Shown here piece by piece: positions 55,323-63,087 of a stretch of 64,000 nucleotides of DNA. The position numbers were made by a program, and so were the translations under genes. This DNA is from GCA-003244245 sp050699715. Its GTDB lineage: Bacteria; Actinomycetota; Actinomycetes; Mycobacteriales; Pseudonocardiaceae. The stretch is from positions 1 to 64,000 of the forward strand of contig JBOHFR010000013.1 in the NCBI GenBank assembly GCA_050699715.1, in the 5' to 3' direction. The stretch's first letter is position 1. Each line of letters begins with the position of its first letter. The notes under the pieces are model-generated. The model was not told where the DNA came from and did no database searches. It worked only from the letters and a program-made list of their open reading frames with translations.

Positions 55323-56998
55323 GCGCGGTCAGCCGCATCACTTTTGTCACGGGAAATGCTGGGAAATTCGCGACGGCTCGCGAGCACCTGGCATCGCTCG
55401 GTGTCGAGCTGGAGCAGGTGGCGCTTGACCTGGACGAGATTCAGTCGAGCTCGGTTCACGAGGTCGCGCTGCACAAAGCACAGCAGGCGTTCCGGGCGCT
55501 GAGGCGGCCGGTCATCGTCGAGGACAGCGGTTTCTACATTGATGAGTTGAATGGCTACCCTGGCCCGTCGGTGAAGTTCGTGATCAAAGGGCTCGGGGCT
55601 GAGGGCATCGCGCGGCTGGCCGACCAGACCGCCACTCGTCAGTGCCACTTCCAGGGTGTACTCGTCTACATTGATGCTCACGGAGTGCCACGAATCTTCG
55701 CCGACGAGGGCGATGGAGGCACGATCGCCGAGAAGCCCACGGCGACGCCGCAGCCGGGTTCGTGGTCCGCGCTCTGGGATGTGTTCGTGCCAACGGGCTG
55801 CACTGAGCCTCTGTCTGCGCTCCGGGACCACGAACGCGCCCACGTCTTCGACGGCTGGGCCAAGCAGTCGGTGTTCACGCAGTTCGGGGAGTGGCTGGGG
55901 CGCAAGCGGCGCTCGGCCGATGCGAGCCAGGCCGGCGGTGGCCGGCTGCGGAACGCGCATCTCAACTTCGAGTTTCCGGCCGACCGCATCGCTTCTCGCC
56001 CGCGGCCGAAGGGACAAGATCTGCTGCTCGTGGTCGATCGAACTAGCGGTGCGGTGGAGCACCGTCGCTTCGCCGAGCTACCGCACCTATTGCCCCCGCG
56101 AAGCCTGCTCGTCGTCAACAACTCTCAGGTGGTCAAGGCCGCGTTGCGGCGAACGCCGGATGACGGCACCTACCTGCACATCGTGTCGCCCTTCCAGACA
56201 AGTTTGAGTAATGTCACTTGCCTGTGCCCGTGGAAGCCTGCCGTGGGTAGCTCGCTAACGGTGACCGGCGGTCGCTTCATCGTGGAAAGTAGTCCAGAGG
56301 CCGGACGCGACCTCCGGCAAGGGCTCCTCGTGCCAGACAGTTCTTCGGTCACGACGTTGCAGGTGTTCATGGAGCGCTACGGCGAGGTACCCATCCCCAT
56401 CTACGTCAATGCCCAGCGCGAGCCGGACGAGGCCGACGCCATCGACTACCAGAACGTCTACGCTTCTAGCCCAGGTTCGGTTGCCTGTGCGACGGCCGGC
56501 CTTCATCTCCACGATGGCCTGCTCGACGGGCTACGGCGTGCCGGCCATGATGTTACCCAGGTCACGCTGCATATAGGCTACGGTACCTGGAAGAGCCTCG
56601 CGACCGAGTACGTTGATGAGCACGACATGGATGCCGAGTTCTGTGAACTGTCGACGCAGGCCCTTACGGCAGTACGGGCAGCAAAAGCCGAGGGGCGGCC
56701 CGTGGTGGCAGTCGGCACATCCAGCGTGCACACGCTGGAAACTTTCGCCAATGAGATTCTCAGTACCGGTCCGGCTCAAACGCTCCAGCGTGAGACCAAG
56801 CTCTTCATCGCGCCGCCGTTTGACTTCCGTGTGGTCGACCACATGATCACGAATTTTGCCTACCCGCAAACGCCGATCATGGCGCTTACGGCCGCGTTCG
56901 CGGGCTCTGCGCAACTGCTCTTCGGTGCTTATAAGGAGGCGGTGGATAACGGGCATTACTTGTTCTTCTCGTACGGTGATGGCATGTTCTTGCGCTAA
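55319..56998 (+). CDS. RdgB/HAM1-like NTP pyrophosphatase fused to QueA-like ribosyltransferase-isomerase
   Basis: A 559-residue fusion. Residues 1-195: ITFVTGNAGKFATAREHLAS, VEDSGFYIDELNGYPGPSVK, the house-cleaning XTP/dITP diphosphatase fold. Residues about 212-559: the QueA pattern LNFEFPADRIASRP, LLVVNNSQVVKAAL, YQNVYASSPGSVACATAGLH, VTLHIGYGTWKSL, HDMDAEFCEL, VVDHMITNFAYPQTPIM and YLFFSYGDGMFLR. QueA moves ribose from SAM onto a 7-deazaguanine base in tRNA; no other queuosine genes are nearby. ATG overlaps the previous stop (ATGA). The fusion suggests that a modified purine nucleotide is the shared substrate type. Confidence 0.82.
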   Translation: MSAVSRITFVTGNAGKFATAREHLASLGVELEQVALDLDEIQSSSVHEVALHKAQQAFRALRRPVIVEDSGFYIDELNGYPGPSVKFVIKGLGAEGIARLADQTATRQCHFQGVLVYIDAHGVPRIFADEGDGGTIAEKPTATPQPGSWSALWDVFVPTGCTEPLSALRDHERAHVFDGWAKQSVFTQFGEWLGRKRRSADASQAGGGRLRNAHLNFEFPADRIASRPRPKGQDLLLVVDRTSGAVEHRRFAELPHLLPPRSLLVVNNSQVVKAALRRTPDDGTYLHIVSPFQTSLSNVTCLCPWKPAVGSSLTVTGGRFIVESSPEAGRDLRQGLLVPDSSSVTTLQVFMERYGEVPIPIYVNAQREPDEADAIDYQNVYASSPGSVACATAGLHLHDGLLDGLRRAGHDVTQVTLHIGYGTWKSLATEYVDEHDMDAEFCELSTQALTAVRAAKAEGRPVVAVGTSSVHTLETFANEILSTGPAQTLQRETKLFIAPPFDFRVVDHMITNFAYPQTPIMALTAAFAGSAQLLFGAYKEAVDNGHYLFFSYGDGMFLR

Positions 56999-57052
56999 TG
57001 AACGGGAGGTCGTCTCTCCGCGATCTTTTGTCCACGAAGGGAGCCCCGCGAC

Positions 57053-57619
57053 GTGCGGACGGTGTTAGTGACGGGCGTGCAAGGGGTAGGGAAGACCACC
57101 CTTGCTCACCTCGCGGCCCAAGCTCTCGCCTTAGAGGACTGAGATTACGCGGACCTAATGATGCGCGTCGAACCCGCCATTCTCCACAAAGACGACCTGC
57201 GGTTTATCGCTTGGGAGGATCGCGTTCAGGTGTATTCCAAGGTTGACGAGCTCCTGGCTGAGTTGTTCTGGCCCGGAGATGGACGTGACACCTGTGTATT
57301 ACTCGAAAATCACCTCAGTATCATCGACCAGGTTGGCGTGCGCACCTTCCCGCACGAAGACGTCCGCCGGTACAACCCCGTTGGTTTGGTTGTCGTCGAG
57401 GCCTCGCCCGAGGATGTGCTACAACGGCGACTAACTGACGACAAACGCAACCGCCATATAGGGTCCCTCATGGAAGTCGCCGAGCAGCAGCGGATCAATC
57501 GCCGAGAAGCGGGACTTGTCGGGAAATTAATTGACATCCCGATAGCTACCGTCGCCAACGACGACCGGGAGCGAGCCGCGCGACAACTCGCCGATTGGGT
57601 AACGGCGGCGCTGGGATGA
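57053..57619 (+). pseudogene. Archaeal-type adenylate-kinase-like P-loop protein with in-frame TGA
   Basis: The frame from GTG 57053 reads RTVLVTGVQGVGKTTLAHLA (P-loop), meets TGA at 57140-57142 (codon 30), and continues without break: DYADLMMRVEPAILHKDDLR, VLLENHLSIIDQVG, GLVVVEASPEDVLQRRLTDD KRNR, QQRINRREAGLVGKL, PIATVAND. This follows archaeal AdkA-type kinases (GVPGVGKTT, D/E-x-H near the middle, RRxxD-xxRxR, HQxxNR). One TGG-to-TGA change would explain the stop. RBS GAAGGGAG upstream. Its stop overlaps the next ATG. Either a recent pseudogene or read-through. Confidence 0.75.
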
Positions 57620-57864
57620 ATAACATACCTATCGTCTCCCTGCTTGAGGTAGCTTCTCTGCAAGCGCACGTTTCCGTTAGTGACGTGCGGGCGCTTGTCG
57701 CCGAGCTCAAGGCCCCGGTCACCATTGTTGGAGAGATGCACACTCACCCCGCGCTCCTGGTTGAGGTGGATAGCGCGCTCGTCGAGCGGTTCTGCCGCCT
57801 GCTTCAGCCTTATTCGGCGCTGGAGATCGTCGAACTTCGGCGGCATTTTCGTTCCGCACCGTGA
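57616..57864 (+). CDS. Small unknown protein, end of island A
   Basis: An 82-residue ORF, ATG overlapping the kinase-like stop (ATGA). Sequence includes SVSDVRALVAELKAPVTIVG then EMHTHPALLVEVDSALVERF and ends FRSAP. No recognised domain. The last residues fall at the junction with the nirB remnant, so the original protein may have been longer. Confidence 0.55.
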   Translation: MNNIPIVSLLEVASLQAHVSVSDVRALVAELKAPVTIVGEMHTHPALLVEVDSALVERFCRLLQPYSALEIVELRRHFRSAP

Positions 57865-58411
57865 AGACCTGCGTCGGCACCGAGTTCTGCCGCTTCGGCC
57901 TCGGCGACTCCACCCGGTTGGGCATCGAGCTGGAGGAGCGCTACAAGGGCCTGGAGAGCCCAGCGAAGCTGAAGCTGGCCGTCGCCGGGTGCCCGCGCAA
58001 CTGCTCCGAGGCACTGGTCAAAGACATCGGCCTGGTGGCGGTCGGCGAGGGCCAGTGGGACCTCTACGTGGGGGGTGCCGCCGGGGCGTCGGTCCGCAAG
58101 GGTGACGTGCTGGCCCGGGTGGCCAGCCACGACGAGGCGTTGCGGCTGGCTGGGGTGTTCATGCAGTTCTACCGGAGAACGCGCGGTGGCTGGAACGCAC
58201 CTACGACTTCGTGCCGCGCCTGGGCCTCGCTGAGTTGCGGGCGATCCTGGTGGCTGACCGGGACGGCGTCGTGACCGGCCTGGTGGCCCGGATGCGGGAG
58301 TCGCTGGACGCCTACCGCGACCCCTGGCTGGAGGGCCGCGACCCGGCCACCAGCGGCCAGTTCGCCGACGCCCTGCCCCTGACCCCGCTGCCCCAGGTCC
58401 CGGTCCGGTGA
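57852..58411 (+). pseudogene. nirB: nirB C-terminal remnant (assimilatory nitrite reductase)
   Basis: Reads VKTCVGTEFCRFGLGDSTRL, KLKLAVAGCPRNCSEALVKD and WDLYVGGAAGASVRKGDVLA, the sirohaem/4Fe-4S Cys motifs of the NirB large subunit. After VFMQFYRR the frame shifts at about 58173; the other frame continues ENARWLERTYDFVPRLGLAE and ends at 58411. The N-terminal FAD/NADH half is missing. So the gene is 5'-truncated and frameshifted, with island A at its broken end. Confidence 0.85.
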
Positions 58412-58480
58412 CCGCCCGGGCCGGCAGCGGATACCGGCTCGGCCCAATCGAGCAGGTCCCGGGGGATGACGCGGCTGGCG
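58408..58480 (+). pseudogene. nirD: nirD N-terminal remnant
   Basis: GTG overlapping the nirB stop (GTGA) begins TARAGSGYRLGPIEQVPGDD, resembling the NirD opening (LGPLDxIPPGE), then loses similarity within about 25 codons. It is cut at the edge of island B. Confidence 0.55.
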
Positions 58481-58543
58481 TGGCCGTATCCACCCCCACT
58501 TGGTTCCGCTCTCGGTGCAGCGCCGCGCTGATCTGGCGATGTC

Positions 58544-59383
58544 TCATTTCCATAGGTCGAGTGCGCCGATGATGTCTGGGGCTGGAGGTAGACCGCTGGG
58601 TCGGTGTGTCCTGGTCCCCGTGGGGACAGGGACGTCGGTGCGTAGTTGGATGAGGGTGCGCCACAGGATGAGGTGGTCCCACTGCTGGCGGATGAGGTGG
58701 CCTGTGCGTCCGGTCAACCGGTCGAGTGTGTCCAGGTCTTCGAGGTGTGCTTCGTTGGTGAGGAGCCTGGCTGCGGTCTTGTCTCCGATGCCGCGGATGC
58801 CGGGGATGTTGTCTGACTTGTCTCCGGTCAGGGCGCGGTAGTCGCACCATTGGTGGGGCAGCACACCGTGTTTGTCGTGGACCTCGGCGGTGTCGACGCG
58901 GCGGCGGTCGACCCGGCGCCGGGTGTTGAGGACCGAGACGCGGGGTGAGAGAAGCTGGTAGAAGTCCTTGTCGGTGGACATGATCAGGTGTTCGCGCGCT
59001 GGCTGTGCGGTAATGAGGGAGGCGATCACGTCATCGGCCTCCCACTTGTTGTCCTCGATCCAGTGGATGCCCAGCAGGTTGAGCCCTTCGTGGATCCGTG
59101 GTAGGTCGGCGAAGGCCTCCTCATCGCCGGTCACGGGGGGCTTGTACCGGGGCAGCAGGGCTCGTCTGTCGGCGGCGCCGTCTTGGCCGTCGAAGACCAC
59201 GATGACCTCGGGTGGGGTGTCGAGGTTGCGGGCGGCGGCTCGGATCAGCGCGAAGAACCCGAATACCAGCGTGATGTCGCGTCCGCTGCGGGAGGTGATG
59301 CGGGCGGGGAAGCCGAACGCGGCCCGGTGCAGCAGGTTGTGACCGTCGACGTGCAGCGCTGACGGCGGTTCAGTGGCGCCCAC
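58544..59383 (-). CDS. 5'-3' exonuclease / FEN-family nuclease
   Basis: A 279-residue stand-alone relative of the DNA polymerase I N-terminal domain and T5 exonuclease. Metal-site motifs are intact: LHVDGHNLLHRAAFG, VIVVFDGQDGAADRR, EADDVIASLI, MSTDKDFYQLL, ALTGDKSDNIPGIRGIGDKT (helix-hairpin-helix). GTG 59383 has AAAGGAG upstream. It is divergent from the glycosyltransferase across 105 bp. FEN nucleases cut 5' flaps and can degrade RNA in RNA:DNA hybrids, a role that would suit a reverse transcriptase partner; that link is inference. Confidence 0.9.
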   Translation of the reverse strand: MGATEPPSALHVDGHNLLHRAAFGFPARITSRSGRDITLVFGFFALIRAAARNLDTPPEVIVVFDGQDGAADRRALLPRYKPPVTGDEEAFADLPRIHEGLNLLGIHWIEDNKWEADDVIASLITAQPAREHLIMSTDKDFYQLLSPRVSVLNTRRRVDRRRVDTAEVHDKHGVLPHQWCDYRALTGDKSDNIPGIRGIGDKTAARLLTNEAHLEDLDTLDRLTGRTGHLIRQQWDHLILWRTLIQLRTDVPVPTGTRTHRPSGLPPAPDIIGALDLWK

Positions 59384-59488
59384 GGGCTCTCCTTTCCAGC
59401 GCACTGCTGCCCGTGACCGCGGCTACCGGGTGCCCACGAGGTGGACGGCGGGCAGACTAGCCGATCACGGGGATACCGGAGGAGGAGC
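59384..59488. promoter_or_regulatory. Divergent promoter region, nuclease / glycosyltransferase
   Basis: A 105-base spacer between divergent starts. It must contain promoters for both directions; a GGAGGAGGAG ribosome-binding site precedes the plus-strand start. Confidence 0.5.
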
Positions 59489-61000
59489 ATGACCGTGAGT
59501 CGCGCCATCCTGTACTGCACGGTCAATGGAGTGTGCAATAACACCAATGGTCTTGGCCGGCAGACAAAGACGTTGCTGTCCGCCTTGTGGTGTCATCGTG
59601 AGGAGTTGATTCGCTGCGTAGGCCCATTCGACGTGCATGTGGCTTGCCCGCAGCCAGGGCCGGACACCTGGGCCTTCGATCCGGCTGATCTCGCGGTCAG
59701 CCGGCGAGTTGTCGCGTCGTGGGGAGGGTTGGTGCACGCATTGCCCTACGAGACGCAAGCGGAGTTCTGGTCGGTCCCCACATGGCAAGCGCTGTCAGAA
59801 GCAGCTGCGGCCTGCGCTGTGGTGTTGGCGCGGCGATACGATGAGTTACTGGTGATCGCTGTCGATACGCCCTTCGCTGTGCTCGGTGAGGTCTTGGCGC
59901 GCCGGAAGCTTCCGGAGACCCGGTGCGGTGTCCGTGTTCTGCTCGCTTTCTACAGCACGGCCTTGATCGTGGAACGCCCGCATCCCAGCCCTGCGCGAGT
60001 CGCGTGGGAACAACGCGGGATCGACAGCGCGAACGGGGAGGCTGGCGTGTGGGTGGGTGATGTCGGTCGTTTCCTGAGCTGTCATCTGCGGTCTGAGTTC
60101 GGGTTGAGGTCGGGGCGGCTTGTGCCGTTGACGTCCAGTCTCGATCTTGCCAGCCCGGATCTTCAGCCTATGCCGGTGGCGATGGCGCGGAGGGTGGCTG
60201 CGCGTTGGGAGGTGCCGCTGGATTGTCCGCTCGTGGTGACCATCGGTCGGACTGATCCCACTAAAGGAATCGATCTTCTGATCCACGCGGTGGGCCCGTT
60301 GCGTGACGCGGTCCACCTGGTGATCATCGCTGTTCCTTTCGGTGAGGGTGATCCATTGATCGCGGATTACGCGCGTCGTATCGCGGAGGAGGGTGTGCGG
60401 GCGACTGTGGTCACTGAGTACAACCGCGAGTTGCCGCGGGCATTGTGTGGGTTGCCGGAGACTGGCGCGGTGGTCTGCCCGTCGCGGGGGGAGACGCTGG
60501 CGAATGTGCCGTTCGAGGTCGCGTTGTGGGCTGAGCACGCTGGGCCGGTGGTGGTGGCGCCACGCCGGGATGGGTTTGTTGAACAGATCGACGATGGGGT
60601 GACCGGAGTGCTGTATGACCCCGCCGCACCGGGTGCGTTGACCATGGCGATCAGGCGGGCGCTGAGCCTTACCGAGGTGCGCCGTGCCGGTATGCGGGCC
60701 GCGGCGTATGAGCGGGTACGCGCTGAGCGGGATGTCGTGCGCAACCTTGCCCAGACGTTGGCGTTCTTCTGGCCGCCGAGGGAACGGAAGATCCCCGAGT
60801 CAGCCCGCGAGGAAGAGGTCCTCCAGGTTCGGACTCCAGACCTTGCTCTTGGCCGGGCTGGGTTCGAGCCCGTGCGCGGACAGCAGCTGAGCAAGGTAGT
60901 CGTAGGCTCGGTGGGCGCCCAGACGATCGGTGCAGAAGATCACGTAGTTGTCGGCGACCCGCACGACGGTGATGTCGGTGAGTGCGTGGTCGACAGGTAG
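59489..61000 (+). CDS. GT4-like glycosyltransferase
   Basis: A 503-residue protein from ATG 59489. GT-B fold: N-terminal GVCNNTNGLGRQTKTLLSAL; C-terminal domain TIGRTDPTKGIDLLIHAVGP, VVTEYNRELPRAL, VCPSRGETLANVPFEVALWA, the GT4 donor-site pattern with the E-x7-E element (GETLANVPFE). The fold ends near 60780. The last 70 codons run antisense to the end of the reverse-transcriptase gene, so this tail is probably not conserved. Acts in the cytoplasm on a nucleotide sugar; acceptor unknown. Confidence 0.82.
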   Translation: MTVSRAILYCTVNGVCNNTNGLGRQTKTLLSALWCHREELIRCVGPFDVHVACPQPGPDTWAFDPADLAVSRRVVASWGGLVHALPYETQAEFWSVPTWQALSEAAAACAVVLARRYDELLVIAVDTPFAVLGEVLARRKLPETRCGVRVLLAFYSTALIVERPHPSPARVAWEQRGIDSANGEAGVWVGDVGRFLSCHLRSEFGLRSGRLVPLTSSLDLASPDLQPMPVAMARRVAARWEVPLDCPLVVTIGRTDPTKGIDLLIHAVGPLRDAVHLVIIAVPFGEGDPLIADYARRIAEEGVRATVVTEYNRELPRALCGLPETGAVVCPSRGETLANVPFEVALWAEHAGPVVVAPRRDGFVEQIDDGVTGVLYDPAAPGALTMAIRRALSLTEVRRAGMRAAAYERVRAERDVVRNLAQTLAFFWPPRERKIPESAREEEVLQVRTPDLALGRAGFEPVRGQQLSKVVVGSVGAQTIGAEDHVVVGDPHDGDVGECVVDR

Positions 61001-61621
61001 CAGGCGCAGGTTGGTCAACAGCGGGGACAGCCCGCTGCCCGGCGCCAGCGGTGAGGGGAGCCCTTCCACGGCGTGCCGAACCGTCGTGAGGAAGCGACCG
61101 TCGTGTACCCAGTCGGCGAGCCAGCCGACGGCCTGCTCCACGGTGCCACCCGCGGTGGCGTGCGCGATGTCGATGTCAGCGACCCAGCACGGGCTGGTGA
61201 TGCCCCGCTGCTGGGCGTAGTCCAGAGCGTGGATGCGGCCCCGGCCCGGTCGCCATCCGAACATCCATTCCGGGTAGGCGTGCGCGTCCAGGATCGGTTC
61301 GACGCAGTGTCGGATCGCTCGGTGCACGATCCGGTCCTCCACCGTGGGGATGATGACGTGGAGGTGTTTGTCTGCGCTGTGCCAGCCGACCTGGCGAACC
61401 GGGCCGGGTCGCCAGGAGCCCTCTCGCAGCCGCGCGGCCAAGCGCGTGAGCCGGTCGTGGAATCCGACTCGGTACTGGTGCCAGGTCAGGCCGTCAGCAC
61501 CAGGACTGGACGTGGTGCGCATGCACCCGCGGGCGGCCTGGGTGAGACGGCGAGGGTGGATGAGTAGGGGCATCAGAGAGTGCGTCTGGACCATTTTGCG
61601 GGCGGGATGGATTTTAGTCAT
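60800..61621 (-). CDS. Small reverse transcriptase with VADN in place of YADD
   Basis: A 273-residue protein. Group-II-like finger/palm blocks are readable: SSPGADGLTWHQYRVGFHDR (RT0/1), IIPTVEDRIVHRAIRHCVEP (RT2), FGWRPGRGRIHALDY (RT2a), WVADIDIAHAT (motif A, Asp149), LAPGSGLSPLLTNLRL (motif B), RVADNYVIFCTD (motif C, 222-225). Motif C has Asp224 but Asn at the second Asp, and motif A lacks the aromatic gate, so polymerase activity may be reduced or altered. No maturase, thumb X or endonuclease domain. ATG overlaps the WbqC stop (ATGA); its 3' end overlaps the opposite-strand glycosyltransferase by 201 bases. Confidence 0.82.
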   Translation of the reverse strand: MTKIHPARKMVQTHSLMPLLIHPRRLTQAARGCMRTTSSPGADGLTWHQYRVGFHDRLTRLAARLREGSWRPGPVRQVGWHSADKHLHVIIPTVEDRIVHRAIRHCVEPILDAHAYPEWMFGWRPGRGRIHALDYAQQRGITSPCWVADIDIAHATAGGTVEQAVGWLADWVHDGRFLTTVRHAVEGLPSPLAPGSGLSPLLTNLRLLPVDHALTDITVVRVADNYVIFCTDRLGAHRAYDYLAQLLSAHGLEPSPAKSKVWSPNLEDLFLAG

Positions 61622-62355
61622 GGTTGATCGCTGTTGTTGATGGATTCCCAGTGGCGCAGCGAGATACCGGCCGCTAGGACGTTGCGCGCTGCGGGGCCTT
61701 GGTGCAGAACGAGGTCGAGTGCGGCGAGCCCGGGGATGAAGGAGCCTGGTCCTTGCGGGTAGGGGTGGTGGGTGTAGCTGATGATCTCGACGCTGATGCC
61801 GGCGGTGGCCAGCAGAGTCGTGTCGAGGTAGCGGGGTGCGCTGGTGCCCACGCGTAGCACGGAGGCTCCGGTACGTCGGGCTAGATCGATCAACATCGCT
61901 GTCTTGCGTCCTGAGGGGCTGATCACGCTGGAGTACTCGATGCTGACGGAGAGACTCAGCGCGTCGAGCACCAGGCGGATGAGCGCGGAGTTGACCTCAT
62001 GCAGGGTTGTCCACGGGTGCTGGTAGACGCGGCACAGATCGTCGCGGAGATCGTCGAAGTAGAGCGCTCGGCGGTAGGTCTGTTCCAGGGTGCGCCAGTG
62101 TCGCTGCGCCCAGCGTGGGTCGGCGATCTCGACCTCGCGGATGGATTGACCGAATCGGCCGGACCGGTGGACGGGGACGCTGAGCAGGTGGGGGCCACCA
62201 CTGGGGCCGCGGATGAGGTTGCGGTGTTGACGGCCGCGTTCGGCGAATTGGACATGGTCGAGCAACACCAGGCGATCGACATCGAGTAGCCGCGCGAAGT
62301 AGCCCTGCCAGGGCAGGTAGGCGGGCTGATGGGCGACCAGGATGTGTTGTGTCAT
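61618..62355 (-). CDS. WbqC-family protein
   Basis: A 245-residue protein: VAHQPAYLPWQGYFARLLDV DRLVLLDHVQFAERGRQHRN, then LLSVPVHRSGRFGQSIREVE, the typical WbqC opening (HQPxYLPWxGYF ... DxVQF). WbqC proteins are found in O-antigen and other glycan clusters; biochemical role is not established. Lies between the PIG-L gene and the reverse transcriptase and overlaps the latter, so the two are translationally coupled. Confidence 0.88.
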   Translation of the reverse strand: MTQHILVAHQPAYLPWQGYFARLLDVDRLVLLDHVQFAERGRQHRNLIRGPSGGPHLLSVPVHRSGRFGQSIREVEIADPRWAQRHWRTLEQTYRRALYFDDLRDDLCRVYQHPWTTLHEVNSALIRLVLDALSLSVSIEYSSVISPSGRKTAMLIDLARRTGASVLRVGTSAPRYLDTTLLATAGISVEIISYTHHPYPQGPGSFIPGLAALDLVLHQGPAARNVLAAGISLRHWESINNSDQP

Positions 62356-62382
62356 CGGTCTGTCGTTTTGTCGTTGCGGTGG

Positions 62383-63087
62383 TCAGTAGGCCAGGCGGTA
62401 TGGGACGAAGCTCTCGGCGTAGCGCCAGCCCAGAGCGCCGCCGACGGCGGCGTCGACTGTGCGGATGTGCTCGACGCGGCGGGGGTGGCCGTGGCCGCGC
62501 AGCTGGGATACGTAGCAGTGCAGGGCGTCTTCTTTGGTTGCCCAGTGCTGGGAGGTGTCGACGTGACACCACCACGGTTCGGCGCGGGCCGACCAGTGGT
62601 CCTCGACTCCACGGAAGCCCAGCACGAGTGGCGGGGTGTGTTGGGGTCCGCGGCCGTGGACGCGGGCGGCGGCGAACGCGGCGCGGTGCACAACCTGGTG
62701 GTCCTGGTGGAAGCCGCCCGCTGCGGGGATCAGCAGCGCGTTAGGACGAAGCGTATGCAGAGAGACCTGCTCGTGACGCTCGATGAGCTCGACCACGGCG
62801 CGAGGCCGAGCCGCGATGTCCAGCGCACCGGTGTGATCAACCCACGCCACCGCCCGGCGCGTGACTCCCAGTGCGTCACAGGCCGCCGTGAACTCACGCA
62901 GGCGGGTGGCGGGGTCGCTGTCACCTGACCACATCGGCGTGGCACGCACCGTCACAGCCAGGACATGGACGCTGACCCCACCGGCGACGAGTCGGGCGAT
63001 CGTGCCGCCACAGCCGAGAGTTTCGTCGTCCGGGTGGGCGGCCACCACCAGCACCTGCTGCCCAGCTGTGAGGCCGAAAACGCTCAC
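62383..63087 (-). CDS. PIG-L/LmbE-family deacetylase
   Basis: A 234-residue zinc-dependent N-deacetylase-like protein. Zinc motif VVAAHPDDETLGCGG at residues 13-27 and the later His pair in FHQDHQVVHRAAF. The family removes acetyl groups from N-acetylglucosaminyl substrates such as GlcNAc-inositol. GTG 63087 overlaps the upstream glycosyltransferase stop. A 27-bp gap separates it from the WbqC gene. Confidence 0.9.
   Translation of the reverse strand: MSVFGLTAGQQVLVVAAHPDDETLGCGGTIARLVAGGVSVHVLAVTVRATPMWSGDSDPATRLREFTAACDALGVTRRAVAWVDHTGALDIAARPRAVVELIERHEQVSLHTLRPNALLIPAAGGFHQDHQVVHRAAFAAARVHGRGPQHTPPLVLGFRGVEDHWSARAEPWWCHVDTSQHWATKEDALHCYVSQLRGHGHPRRVEHIRTVDAAVGGALGWRYAESFVPYRLAY

Noticed and set aside
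57140..57142. Selenocysteine at the in-frame TGA
   Set aside because: No SECIS-like hairpin evident after the codon and the P-loop kinase family has no Cys/Sec at this place; a nonsense mutation is simpler.
60800..61621. Diversity-generating retroelement or group II intron for the RT
   Set aside because: No template/variable repeat pair, no Avd, no maturase or ribozyme-like flanks seen, and the RT is coupled to a host-type gene.
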